Of a DNA stretch of 64,000 nucleotides, positions 42,876 through 51,447 are shown piece by piece. Under the pieces are notes generated by a model. That model searched no databases. It saw nothing but the letters and a program-made list of their open reading frames with translations, and was not told the origin of the DNA. The position numbers and the translations under genes are program-made. The first letter of the stretch is position 1, and the number at the start of each line of letters is the position of its first letter. The DNA is taken from the NCBI RefSeq assembly GCF_947494125.1, contig NZ_CANLTU010000004.1:62001-126000 (forward strand), read 5' to 3'. The DNA comes from an uncultured Tenacibaculum sp. Its GTDB lineage: Bacteria > Bacteroidota > Bacteroidia > Flavobacteriales > Flavobacteriaceae.

Positions 42876-44105
42876 TTAATGTCTAAATATTTGTGTTAAG
42901 ACTCTTTTAAAATTATCACCTAAAACCATTTTAATATGTTCATCTTTATATCCTTTTTTCAATAAACCTTCTGCGATATCGTAAGTTCTATGTGGGTGAT
43001 TAAGTTTATCTATTGTTAGCAAATAATCTTTATTAGTGTGTGTTTGATATTTTGCAGGAGCATTTTCTAATCTTGCTTTTCTTTGCTCTAATGGAATATA
43101 GTCTTCAGTGTATAAGCTTTGGTCACTACCTATTCCTACATATTCAACACCAACTAATTGGGCAACATGATCTATATGATTTAAAAAATCATCAAAAGAA
43201 ACGGGTTCTTTTTCACTTATCATAAACCGTAAAATAGGCATACCTATAACACCACCAGTTTTAGCCATAGCCTTAATGGCTTCATCAGTTTTTGCTCTTG
43301 CAACTCCTTTTGCAATAGTTCTACACGCTCCATGCGTAATTAAAACAGGTTTACTACTTGCTTCAATGCCCCCTAATGTAGTATTATCCCCACAATGAGA
43401 AACATCAACTCCCATACCTACTTGATTCATACGCTCAACAACTTGCTTTCCGTAGGCTGTTATTCCGGAATCTACATCTTCAAAAGCGCCGCATCCAATT
43501 CTGTTTTTATCATTATAAGTTAACTGAGATACACGTTGCCCCAATCCATAGAAAAGATTTACATCATCTAAAGTTTTAAAATGCTTTGAATCTTGATTGG
43601 TAATCAGCATACCAATCTTTTCTGATATGTTAATATTTTTAAGTTTCTCTTTAGTATCTATGCGTTCAAAATACTTAGGATTGGAAGCTATAATTCCGTT
43701 TTGAGCTGCCATAAACAAAAGCATTTCTTCATAAGAGGGACGCATATCTCCCCAACCAAACACATTAATCCCACAACTTTTAACAAATTCATAATCTTTT
43801 TCAGTAAACGAATTTGGCACGCTTTCCCATAGTTCAGTTAATGACATTCCATTTCGTTGATGAACCCAATCGCCATAACCTCCAAGCATATCGATACAAG
43901 TGGCATCTCTTACCAATTGTACAGCTTCTTTAGAGTATGTTTTTAGAGCATCATTTTCAGGTAAAACAGCTTTTTTCATACCCTTTTTAGCATCTAGTTC
44001 TTTTTCGCCTGTCTTAGTATTACACATAACTAACGATGGCAAAACTACTCCCGCAGCTGCAGTCATTCCTAATTTTTTAAGAAATGTTCTTCTGTGTGTT
44101 GTCAT
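42876..44105 (-). CDS. Peptidase M19 (membrane dipeptidase)-like, Tat-exported
   Basis: A 409-residue protein with a twin-arginine signal (RRTFLKKLG, then a hydrophobic stretch to VMC). The M19 fold is shown by LTYNDKNRIGCGAFEDVDSG, GVDVSHCGDNTTLG (His), PVLITHGACRTIA (His) and GIGSDQSLY. The first zinc pair HxD and the bridging Glu of classical dipeptidases are not found: these places read IDMLGGYGDW and ITNQDSKHF. I recall this variant from a divergent M19 subgroup, so substrate and metal use are uncertain. The ATG at 44103-44105 places the RR motif at residue 5 and overlaps the upstream gene by 29 bases. Confidence 0.82.
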   Translation of the reverse strand: MTTHRRTFLKKLGMTAAAGVVLPSLVMCNTKTGEKELDAKKGMKKAVLPENDALKTYSKEAVQLVRDATCIDMLGGYGDWVHQRNGMSLTELWESVPNSFTEKDYEFVKSCGINVFGWGDMRPSYEEMLLFMAAQNGIIASNPKYFERIDTKEKLKNINISEKIGMLITNQDSKHFKTLDDVNLFYGLGQRVSQLTYNDKNRIGCGAFEDVDSGITAYGKQVVERMNQVGMGVDVSHCGDNTTLGGIEASSKPVLITHGACRTIAKGVARAKTDEAIKAMAKTGGVIGMPILRFMISEKEPVSFDDFLNHIDHVAQLVGVEYVGIGSDQSLYTEDYIPLEQRKARLENAPAKYQTHTNKDYLLTIDKLNHPHRTYDIAEGLLKKGYKDEHIKMVLGDNFKRVLTQIFRH

Positions 44106-44655
44106 TTTTATTATTTTTAGATTTTGTGGCAAAATAGCCAAGCATAATACCAAGCAGTAAATTAAAAACAGATAGCAAACCTATTTGCAAGTGTTTTGGT
44201 AATATAAATACTAGAGTTAAGGCGGGAATCCATAACCAAATTAAAGACCACCAAGCCTTTTGAAGGCTATCCCAATCCATTTCTTTTCTTTCAATTTTAT
44301 TGTCAGTAAATCTGTGAAAAGTAACAAAGACAGGACCATAAATAATATTCGCAAAAAAAGAAACTGATAGTGCATACAAAAAGGTTCCTTCTGCCAAATT
44401 AAACCACCATCCTTTAGCTATTATCGTATCCATGAATGCAAAAAAACCAGTAAAAGCATATTTGAAAGTAATTCCTAAAAAGGCCCATACTAGTGCTTTT
44501 AATAATAGGTTTGTTGGTCCTGGTCCAAAAAAATACCATTTGCCAATCCTAATACGTACAGCTATAAGTTCTCCTATTGTCCCTAACACTCCTATTTGAA
44601 GTGCACTCGATAATAATGGATAGGTTTTCACAAAGTATAAGTAATCTTCTATCAT
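44077..44655 (-). CDS. Mpv17/PMP22-like membrane protein
   Basis: A 192-residue protein with four membrane segments. YPLLSSALQIGVLGTIGELI near the start and WWSLIWLWIPALTLVFILPK near the end match the ends of the Mpv17/PMP22/Sym1 family, which is best known from eukaryotic organelles as a membrane channel. The ATG at 44653-44655 (MIEDYLYFVKTYPLL) fits the family start; a longer frame would begin inside the operator. It overlaps the dipeptidase gene, so the two are translated together. Confidence 0.65.
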   Translation of the reverse strand: MIEDYLYFVKTYPLLSSALQIGVLGTIGELIAVRIRIGKWYFFGPGPTNLLLKALVWAFLGITFKYAFTGFFAFMDTIIAKGWWFNLAEGTFLYALSVSFFANIIYGPVFVTFHRFTDNKIERKEMDWDSLQKAWWSLIWLWIPALTLVFILPKHLQIGLLSVFNLLLGIMLGYFATKSKNNKNDNTQKNIS

Positions 44656-44666
44656 ATGTAATATAT

Positions 44667-44685
44667 TAGTTGTTACATACAACTA
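44667..44685. promoter_or_regulatory. MarR-type palindrome, site 2 of 5
   Basis: TAGTTG, seven bases, CAACTA, twelve bases before the start of the Mpv17-like gene and just after the OCD gene stop. Confidence 0.75.
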
Positions 44686-44689
44686 TTAA

Positions 44690-45646
44690 TTATAAGGCTT
44701 TCTTTATTTTTTTATAACAAAAATTAGCCACAGCCAAATCTTCTATTCCTAACCCTAAAGAATTAAAAACAGTTGTCTTGGATTTATTTATTATAGTTGT
44801 ATCATGTAAAATTTCATTAATATTAGCTTTAATTATATCTCTTACGGGTATATTATTTTCTTTAGCTGGAATTAATAAATCACCAGATTCATTAATGGCA
44901 GATTCATAATTATCCACAAACACATCTGCATTAAGTATTATAGCACTCTTTAATTCTCTACTATTAGGAGTACAAGCTCCAACCGCATTGATATGTGTAC
45001 CTTTTTTTAGCCATGATTGTTCTAAAATTGGAGTGTTTGAAGCAGTAACAGTACAAATTATATCTGCACTTTTAACCGCTTCTTTTACTGAATTTACTAC
45101 TTGAAAAGACACACTCCGATTCTCTTTAGAAACTTTCTTAATGACTTTACTAGCATTATTTCTATTCCTACTCCAAATAAATACTTCTTCTATATCTCTT
45201 ACCAATAAAATGGCCTCTAAATGCTTTTCTGCTTGTTTACCACTTCCTAAAACACATAACTTTTTTGAATCATTTACTGCTAATAAATCAGTCATTAAAG
45301 CGCTTACTGCTGCCGTTCTAATTGCAGTTACTTCGTCTGCTTCTAAACTCATTAATAATTTCCCTGTAATTGTTTCAAAAAGATGCAATATACCTTGATG
45401 TGAACTTAATCCCTTTTTATAATTCTCCGAAAAAACACTTAGCACTTTAACTCCCATGACATTATATGGTCTAATATAAGCAGGCATCATCCCGAAAATC
45501 TTATTTTTTTCAACAATCATTTTAGAACGCAAGGGATTTACTATATCTACAGATGTATCTAACATGAATAAAGATTTCATTACACCTATGCATTCTTGCA
45601 TTGATATTAATTGACTTACTTGTTCATTATTTCTAAAAATCATCAT
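44690..45646 (-). CDS. Ornithine cyclodeaminase family protein, first copy
   Basis: A 318-residue NAD(P)-dependent enzyme of the ornithine cyclodeaminase/mu-crystallin family. Conserved parts are PLRSKMIVEKNKIFGMMPAY, ADEVTAIRTAAVSALMTDLL and VLGSGKQAEKHLEAILLVR (dinucleotide loop), with NAVGACTPNSRELKS. Members make proline or reduce imines such as 1-pyrroline-2-carboxylate or iminosuccinate. It overlaps marR by 14 bases, so the pair is one unit. A second family member lies at 54063. Confidence 0.87.
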   Translation of the reverse strand: MMIFRNNEQVSQLISMQECIGVMKSLFMLDTSVDIVNPLRSKMIVEKNKIFGMMPAYIRPYNVMGVKVLSVFSENYKKGLSSHQGILHLFETITGKLLMSLEADEVTAIRTAAVSALMTDLLAVNDSKKLCVLGSGKQAEKHLEAILLVRDIEEVFIWSRNRNNASKVIKKVSKENRSVSFQVVNSVKEAVKSADIICTVTASNTPILEQSWLKKGTHINAVGACTPNSRELKSAIILNADVFVDNYESAINESGDLLIPAKENNIPVRDIIKANINEILHDTTIINKSKTTVFNSLGLGIEDLAVANFCYKKIKKAL

Positions 45647-46076
45647 CTATAATATTTTTTATCATTTGATCTAAAACTTTTTTAACAGTATTTAGATCTG
45701 CAACACTAATATTCTTTTCGGCTTTCTCTGTTATAGAATCAGCTATTTTTAAAGATCTTTTTTTAATATTTCTACCTTCGTCTGTTAAAAAAATTAATTT
45801 ATTTCTCTTATCTGGTTTTGAACATGTCCTAAAAATTAACCCTTTTTTTTCTAAATCAACAATCTGTCTTGCTATTGTACTTTTTTCTTTATTAGCTCTT
45901 ATAGAAAGATCTCTTTGATTTACACCATCTTCACTCCATAAATAAAACAAAAGCCTCCATTGTTCAACCGTGATTTTCACATTATTCTTATTAAATTCCT
46001 CATGCAGCTTACTTATTAAAAGCCGTTCCGTAACACTTATTAGTCTTGATGATGAATTATATGTTTGTTTTTTCAT
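45633..46076 (-). CDS. MarR family regulator of the peptide/amino-acid block
   Basis: A 147-residue winged-helix regulator. NQRDLSIRANKEKSTIARQI (about residues 54-73) is the recognition region, and FRTCSKPDKRNKLIFLTDEG the wing. It is the only regulator within the block, and its promoter carries one of the five palindromes, so it is the natural candidate to bind all of them and to regulate itself. The inducer is unknown; an amino acid or peptide breakdown product is inferred. Confidence 0.87.
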   Translation of the reverse strand: MKKQTYNSSSRLISVTERLLISKLHEEFNKNNVKITVEQWRLLFYLWSEDGVNQRDLSIRANKEKSTIARQIVDLEKKGLIFRTCSKPDKRNKLIFLTDEGRNIKKRSLKIADSITEKAEKNISVADLNTVKKVLDQMIKNIIDDDF

Positions 46077-46087
46077 GTATATAAAAT

Positions 46088-46106
46088 TAGTTGCAATTTA
46101 CAACTC
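46088..46106. promoter_or_regulatory. MarR-type palindrome, site 3 of 5, autoregulatory
   Basis: TAGTTG, seven bases, CAACTC, 12 bases upstream of the marR ATG. One base of the outer half-site differs from the other copies. Confidence 0.75.
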
Positions 46107-46155
46107 TTTTGTTAAAAACAGCCAATAATCAAACAGAAAATAATGTTTTTATTAA

Positions 46156-47712
46156 TTATTTTCTTGGCATCATTTCATCACGCATCGCAGCATGGTAAAT
46201 AAACCCAGCCACAATGGCGGCATTGCGTTTCATAGAATCTTCTTTTACCAAATCGATCATATCCGTACTTACATGTAATTGGTGACTAAAATAATAGCTT
46301 GGATCATAAATCCATTCAAAAGCGGGGATTCCTAAAGCATCAAAGCCTAAATGATCTGTACAACAGGCATTTTGTATGGTTGTGGTTTTTGCTCCATATT
46401 CATGAAATGATTTTAAATACGCATCAAAAATGGGGCGCACTTTTGTATTTCCTTGTGTAAATATACCACGGACATCATGTCCGTTTTGATCCATATTAAA
46501 GTATACTGATATTTTTGATTGCTCTGTTTTAGTTGCCCCTGTATTAATATCTCCTACATATTTTTTGATATATCCTAAAGACCCATTAAGTCCTTCTTCT
46601 TCTCCATCCCATAGTGCAATACGAATTGTTCTTCTTGGTTTTACTCCAATGGCTTTTAAAATTCTCATAGCTTCCATAATGGTTGCAGAACCTGCTCCAT
46701 TATCAGCAGCACCTGTACCACCAACTTTCGAATCAAAATGCGCTCCTACCAAAACAATTTCATCTTTAAGTTTTGGATCTGTGCCCTTAATATCTGCCAA
46801 TACATTTACATGGTATTCTGGGTTATCATAGAATCGAGCATTCAGCTGTAATTTTAATTTTAGTTGAACTCTGGTACTATTAATATTCATCATTCTTAGA
46901 TATTGGTCCTTTGCAATCGAAAAATGAGGCACCGGTTTTAAATCACCAATATTTTTATACGGTGTAGACTCTACACTAACAATTCCTAAGCCTTTAGAAC
47001 TGGAAGTAATAACTGCCGCTACCTCTTCATCTAAAAGAAATTGTTGCAATTTGTTATAACTTTCATCTGGACTTCTATTTATATATTCTAAAAACTTTTT
47101 AAATGGTGGTAAGCCTCCATTATCCAATCCTTCTGGATCATCTGCTAGCTTACTACTTGAGGCTGCTTCTAAGCGTTTATCTGAGAAATTTTCAATATTT
47201 ACATCTTCAACTTCAGGAATATGAGGCGACATTAGAATTTTACCTTTTAACTGTCCCTTATATTTTTTAAGTTCATTAAGGTTTTTATGATTCACAACAA
47301 TAATTTCTCCAGTTACTTCACCATTCGTACTTTTTACCCATTGATATGGAAGTGCATTTATTGCCATAAAAGTAGGGGCTACCATTTCAACATTATAGAA
47401 TTCATAATTCCAACCTCGTAATGTATTATCATAAGTATCAAATCTAGGGTCATCAAGCCCCCATTTTTCCATGCGCTGTTTAGCCCATGTGGCTGCATTA
47501 TAATATTTTTCAGATCCTGTAATACGTGGCCCATATACATCGGCTATGTATATAAGGGTTTGCATTACTTGTGAATTATCAAATGCTTCCTTCTTAATTT
47601 CTTCAATAACTTTCTGATTGATTCTTTCTTGAGTTTTCTCTTTTTGTTGCGCTTTTACACAAGAAATAAATACAAGAAATATAAACCCTAATGCTTTTAT
47701 TTTATCTTTCAT
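46156..47712 (-). CDS. Secreted M28 family zinc aminopeptidase
   Basis: A 518-residue secreted peptidase (signal peptide to about residue 21, or lipoprotein with Cys near 17). The PA-like insertion lies at about 130-270 and the M28 catalytic domain follows: VLVGAHFDSKVGGTGAADNG (metal His and Asp), ALWDGEEEGLNGSLGY (catalytic Glu pair), NMDQNG (Asp) and NACCTDHLGFDALGIPAFEW, with a final His in SHQLHVSTDMID. It starts in an ATGA overlap with the amidohydrolase gene, so translation is coupled. It would release N-terminal residues from peptides outside the cell. Confidence 0.92.
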   Translation of the reverse strand: MKDKIKALGFIFLVFISCVKAQQKEKTQERINQKVIEEIKKEAFDNSQVMQTLIYIADVYGPRITGSEKYYNAATWAKQRMEKWGLDDPRFDTYDNTLRGWNYEFYNVEMVAPTFMAINALPYQWVKSTNGEVTGEIIVVNHKNLNELKKYKGQLKGKILMSPHIPEVEDVNIENFSDKRLEAASSSKLADDPEGLDNGGLPPFKKFLEYINRSPDESYNKLQQFLLDEEVAAVITSSSKGLGIVSVESTPYKNIGDLKPVPHFSIAKDQYLRMMNINSTRVQLKLKLQLNARFYDNPEYHVNVLADIKGTDPKLKDEIVLVGAHFDSKVGGTGAADNGAGSATIMEAMRILKAIGVKPRRTIRIALWDGEEEGLNGSLGYIKKYVGDINTGATKTEQSKISVYFNMDQNGHDVRGIFTQGNTKVRPIFDAYLKSFHEYGAKTTTIQNACCTDHLGFDALGIPAFEWIYDPSYYFSHQLHVSTDMIDLVKEDSMKRNAAIVAGFIYHAAMRDEMMPRK

Positions 47713-49025
47713 TTTTTTAAAATATATAATTCCCAAAAAGATTTCTCTCCTTCATTCTTTTCTAAGTTCACTAATTTTCCGTCTTTAATAACCATTTTTA
47801 GTGTTCTAATATTTGAAATGTTCTCTAATGGGTTTTTTTCCAATACAATTAAGTCTGCTAATTTTCCTACTTCAATGGTTCCTAAACGATCTTGCATTCC
47901 CATAGCTTCAGCCGAATTTATCGTTGCGGCCTTAATGGCATCTAATTCACTTAGACCAGAAAAAACAAGCTGTTCAATCTCTAAAAGCCCAATTTCACTT
48001 ATAGGGTTTGAATCACTACCTGTAGTTATTTTCACACCAGCTTTTATCGCTTTTTGTAAAATTTTACGTTGCTTTTTAGCGAAAGTATTATCGCGTTCAT
48101 CGGCATAAGCCACAAGAGTTCTTCCGTCTATAACATCTTTTGAGCTTATAAACCCGGCAGATTTAATCCGGTTTTCTCGTTCTTTAATATAATCTGCACT
48201 TAAATTACAGACTATGGTTGGGTCATAAAAAACATTTTTATCTGCCATTAATTGTATGGTCTTATCACTTAACAAATAACCATGCTCTATCATATCAATA
48301 CCATAATTTATGGCAATTCGGGCTTTCTCATTAGAAGCATGGCCAGTAACCTTAACCCTTAAATTATGAGCTGTTTCAATGGCCACTTTTATTTCTTCAT
48401 TTTTCATTCTATCAACCATAATTTTTATGATTTCAGCACCACTTTCAACATTTGTTTCTACTGCTTTTTTTATAGCATCCAGCCCTTTTGCGCTTTTAAC
48501 TAGCCAATCACCATCGCCGTGAGAAGATATTGGATTACCTGAAGGAATAATTCGAGGACCAACAAGCACATTTTCATCAAAAGCTTTTTTTAAAGCAACA
48601 TCAATAAATTTTTGTTCTCCTACTACTCTTAATGTTGTAAATCCTGCTTTCAGAGCATCCGCCGCATTTCTTGCACTTCTATATGCCGCCGAAAAAGCGG
48701 ACTCATTTTCCAGAAGACTATTAGTATCAGGAAGCAAATCTGATAAATGCGAGTGATTATTCCACAACCCAGTAAGCACATAATCTCCTTTTAAATCTAA
48801 CACTTTTGTTTTTTTATTCTTTTTAGAAAGGTGATAAGCGTTTGTATCAATTTTAATGATTTTATTACCTTTTATCTGTATGGTGCTACTTTTTTGAAGT
48901 GTTCCATCTACGTTATTAATAATTATAGCATTGGTTAAAACTAAATCTGAAATATTATTTTGAGCATTTATGAACCTTATTGAACTTAAAAATAATATTG
49001 CTAAGGAAAAATAAATTTTATTCAT
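47709..49025 (-). CDS. Secreted amidohydrolase, imidazolonepropionase-like
   Basis: A 438-residue secreted amidohydrolase. Signal peptide 1-21 (INAQ). GLWNNHSHLSDLLP carries the HxH metal pair, KVTGHASNE and IEHGYLL the following His ligands and ITTGSDSNPISEIGLL the metal Asp; GKLADLIVLEKNPLENI is the usual C-terminal strand. The family includes Xaa-Pro and Xaa-Arg dipeptidases, which fits the coupled M28 peptidase. It is 15 bases after the kinase gene. Confidence 0.9.
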   Translation of the reverse strand: MNKIYFSLAILFLSSIRFINAQNNISDLVLTNAIIINNVDGTLQKSSTIQIKGNKIIKIDTNAYHLSKKNKKTKVLDLKGDYVLTGLWNNHSHLSDLLPDTNSLLENESAFSAAYRSARNAADALKAGFTTLRVVGEQKFIDVALKKAFDENVLVGPRIIPSGNPISSHGDGDWLVKSAKGLDAIKKAVETNVESGAEIIKIMVDRMKNEEIKVAIETAHNLRVKVTGHASNEKARIAINYGIDMIEHGYLLSDKTIQLMADKNVFYDPTIVCNLSADYIKERENRIKSAGFISSKDVIDGRTLVAYADERDNTFAKKQRKILQKAIKAGVKITTGSDSNPISEIGLLEIEQLVFSGLSELDAIKAATINSAEAMGMQDRLGTIEVGKLADLIVLEKNPLENISNIRTLKMVIKDGKLVNLEKNEGEKSFWELYILKK

Positions 49026-49040
49026 TTTTTATGACAATGT

Positions 49041-49970
49041 TTAAATAAAAGAATTGCTAGGGAATTTCATAATGGCGTCTGCTAATTGCTTCATTTCCAA
49101 ATAATGGTCTTTCATTGTAGGGTCTACATTTACATGATTAAAATTCTGATGCCTCCAAAAAGCTGTTGCTGCAGCTGCATAAACAGTAAACGCCTGTAAG
49201 GCCTTTTTTTCTATATTCACTAATTGTATTTCTTGTTGATATCCAATTAAGATAGCCTTCATTTTTGCTAAATCTAATTGTTTTTCACTTCTACAAAGAC
49301 CAACAATCATCATCCCAATATCAAAAATACGGTAATAATAGCATGCTTCTTCAAAATCCATAATAGTAGCCGTACTTCTATCGGCACTTACAATTACATT
49401 ATTATCAAAAATATCACTATGTATTAATGCTTTTGGTAATTCTGGATTGATTTGTTTTTCAATATATTTTTGGGTGGTTTTTAACCACTTGTAAAATTCA
49501 GAGTTAGGTGCATAGTCTAAAACTTCATCAAATCGCTCTATGCCATAGCTAACAGTTTTAGGGAGGTAACTTGGTGCTTCTATTCGATGTAATTTTGCTA
49601 ATTCTTTTCCTAAGGCTATTAATAAGTTTTTTGGTAAATCTTCGATAATACTTCCTTCAATAAATTCTTTTACCATAACAGGTTTATTATTCCATACTGT
49701 TATATAATCTTTATTATTTTCTTTAATGATTTTTGAAGTGGCAAATTTGTTACGTTCCAAATACTCTAGTAAGAATGCTAATTCTATAGTTTTTTCAAGA
49801 GATTTCTGTTCGCATACAGTTACTACATAATTTTTAGATTTCGTTTTTACCAAATAATTTGTATTCTCTGAACCACCACTCAATATTTTATGTGATAAAA
49901 AACCTACTATTCCATAATTCTCTAAAACACATTGCATAGCAATTGTGTCTAAAATTGTATACTGTGCCAT
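49041..49970 (-). CDS. APH-fold kinase, homoserine-kinase II-like
   Basis: A 309-residue aminoglycoside-phosphotransferase-fold kinase. LSGGSENTNYLVKT is the glycine loop, ALIHSDIFDNNVIV the catalytic loop (HxDxxxxN), and TIMDFEEACY the metal-binding Asp. Close relatives phosphorylate homoserine, choline or hydroxylysine. Its gene sits one base from threonine synthase, so phosphorylation of homoserine, or of a related hydroxy-amino acid whose phosphate is then eliminated, is the leading view. Confidence 0.78.
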   Translation of the reverse strand: MAQYTILDTIAMQCVLENYGIVGFLSHKILSGGSENTNYLVKTKSKNYVVTVCEQKSLEKTIELAFLLEYLERNKFATSKIIKENNKDYITVWNNKPVMVKEFIEGSIIEDLPKNLLIALGKELAKLHRIEAPSYLPKTVSYGIERFDEVLDYAPNSEFYKWLKTTQKYIEKQINPELPKALIHSDIFDNNVIVSADRSTATIMDFEEACYYYRIFDIGMMIVGLCRSEKQLDLAKMKAILIGYQQEIQLVNIEKKALQAFTVYAAAATAFWRHQNFNHVNVDPTMKDHYLEMKQLADAIMKFPSNSFI

Positions 49971-49971
49971 A

Positions 49972-51423
49972 CTATTTACCTTTTGTTAAATCCCAATTTG
50001 TTTCCATTGCATCTGATAATGCTTCTTCTAAATGAGCATACTTGCATAAATATACTTTTTCGCATAATCTTTTAGCAGTTTCAACAGTGTGATGAGTAGC
50101 TCCTTTTGGTGTAATACTTGTATGCAGTGCTTTATTAATGGTCTCAGGGAATTTGGCTGGATGTGCGGTTGCCAAGCAAATCAACTTTTCATCTCCTAAT
50201 TCTTTTTTCAACACATCCGAAGCATGTAATGATACAGCTCCATGTGGATCTAATAAATAGGATTCTTTATTATATATTTCTTTGATTAAATCTAACGTTT
50301 CTTCATCAGATGCACTGTTTGATAAAAACCCTTCTTTATAGGTTTCAAAGGTTTCTTTATCAAATGCAACATGTCCTGTTTCTTTAAATCCATCCATCCA
50401 TTTTTTTATGTTGGTTGTATCTTTTTCTAGACTAAAATATAAGTATCTCCAAAAGTTAAATGGAATTAAAATGTCGATTGCAGAAGAGGCTGTTTCAAAA
50501 ATTGGTGCTTTAGAAAAAACACCATCAGAAAATATCCGATCTAAACAAGCATTTTTATTATTTGCAGCCACAAGCGTTTTTATAGGTAAACCCATTTTTC
50601 GTGCCAAACCTCCAGCACATAAATTACCAAATCCACCAGAAGGCACTGATACATTTATCTTTTCATCTACGTTGTCTACTACTTGTAAGTATCCATAAAA
50701 ATAATGCACCGTTTGCATCATAACGCGCCCCCAATTGATAGAGTTTACGCTCGATAATTTTAGTTTCTTTTTAAATCGATTATTGGCATATAATTTACTT
50801 ATTACTGCGTCTAAATCGTCTCCACCGTCTGGGCAATCTGAAACACCTACGGGGTGGATATTAGCATGTGGTAGGGTTGTCATTTGACGTTCTTGTTCTT
50901 CGGTAATTAGTCCTTTAGGATATAATACCCAAGCATCTAGATTAGATTTTCCTGCTGCAAAGTATGCAGTTGCTGGCCCTGTGTCTCCTGTAGTAGCAAC
51001 AACCAACGTTAGGTGCTCGTCTTTACGTTCTAAAAAGAAGTTGACAAGATTCACTAAAAAAGCCAATCCCACATCTTTAAATGAAATCGTTGGTCCATGA
51101 AACAACTCCATAATATAGGTTTCATTTCTTGAACTTAATTTATGTAATGGAATTATTTCTTCTTTTTCGAATGGGGTATAGGCAGTTTGCAGTATGTCTT
51201 TTAATTCCGTTTCAGAAATAATAGACCTCTCAATAAATAATGATAGGATTTCAAAGGCCAAATCTACATAACTCAAGCCTTTCCAGTTTTCTAATTGTTC
51301 TTTCGATATTTTAGGTAATGTTTCAGGCACATATAAGCCTCCATCTACTGCAAAACCATCTAATATTGCCGTTTCAAAATCTACAGGTTTACCACCGCCT
51401 TTATTACTAACAAATTGAAGCAT
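49972..51423 (-). CDS. thrC: Threonine synthase-like PLP enzyme
   Basis: A 483-residue type II PLP-fold enzyme. LFHGPTISFKDVGLAFL contains the PLP Lys, ATTGDTGPATAYFAAG the cofactor phosphate site, SVPSGGFGNLCAGGLARKMG a second glycine loop, and CLATAHPAKFPETINKAL the C-terminal signature. Length and motifs match threonine synthase of the long type, which converts phosphohomoserine to threonine. Its setting in a breakdown locus, next to a kinase but without homoserine dehydrogenase, leaves open a role on a related phospho-amino acid. Confidence 0.88.
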   Translation of the reverse strand: MLQFVSNKGGGKPVDFETAILDGFAVDGGLYVPETLPKISKEQLENWKGLSYVDLAFEILSLFIERSIISETELKDILQTAYTPFEKEEIIPLHKLSSRNETYIMELFHGPTISFKDVGLAFLVNLVNFFLERKDEHLTLVVATTGDTGPATAYFAAGKSNLDAWVLYPKGLITEEQERQMTTLPHANIHPVGVSDCPDGGDDLDAVISKLYANNRFKKKLKLSSVNSINWGRVMMQTVHYFYGYLQVVDNVDEKINVSVPSGGFGNLCAGGLARKMGLPIKTLVAANNKNACLDRIFSDGVFSKAPIFETASSAIDILIPFNFWRYLYFSLEKDTTNIKKWMDGFKETGHVAFDKETFETYKEGFLSNSASDEETLDLIKEIYNKESYLLDPHGAVSLHASDVLKKELGDEKLICLATAHPAKFPETINKALHTSITPKGATHHTVETAKRLCEKVYLCKYAHLEEALSDAMETNWDLTKGK

Positions 51424-51447
51424 TTCTATAATTGTATTTATATATTA

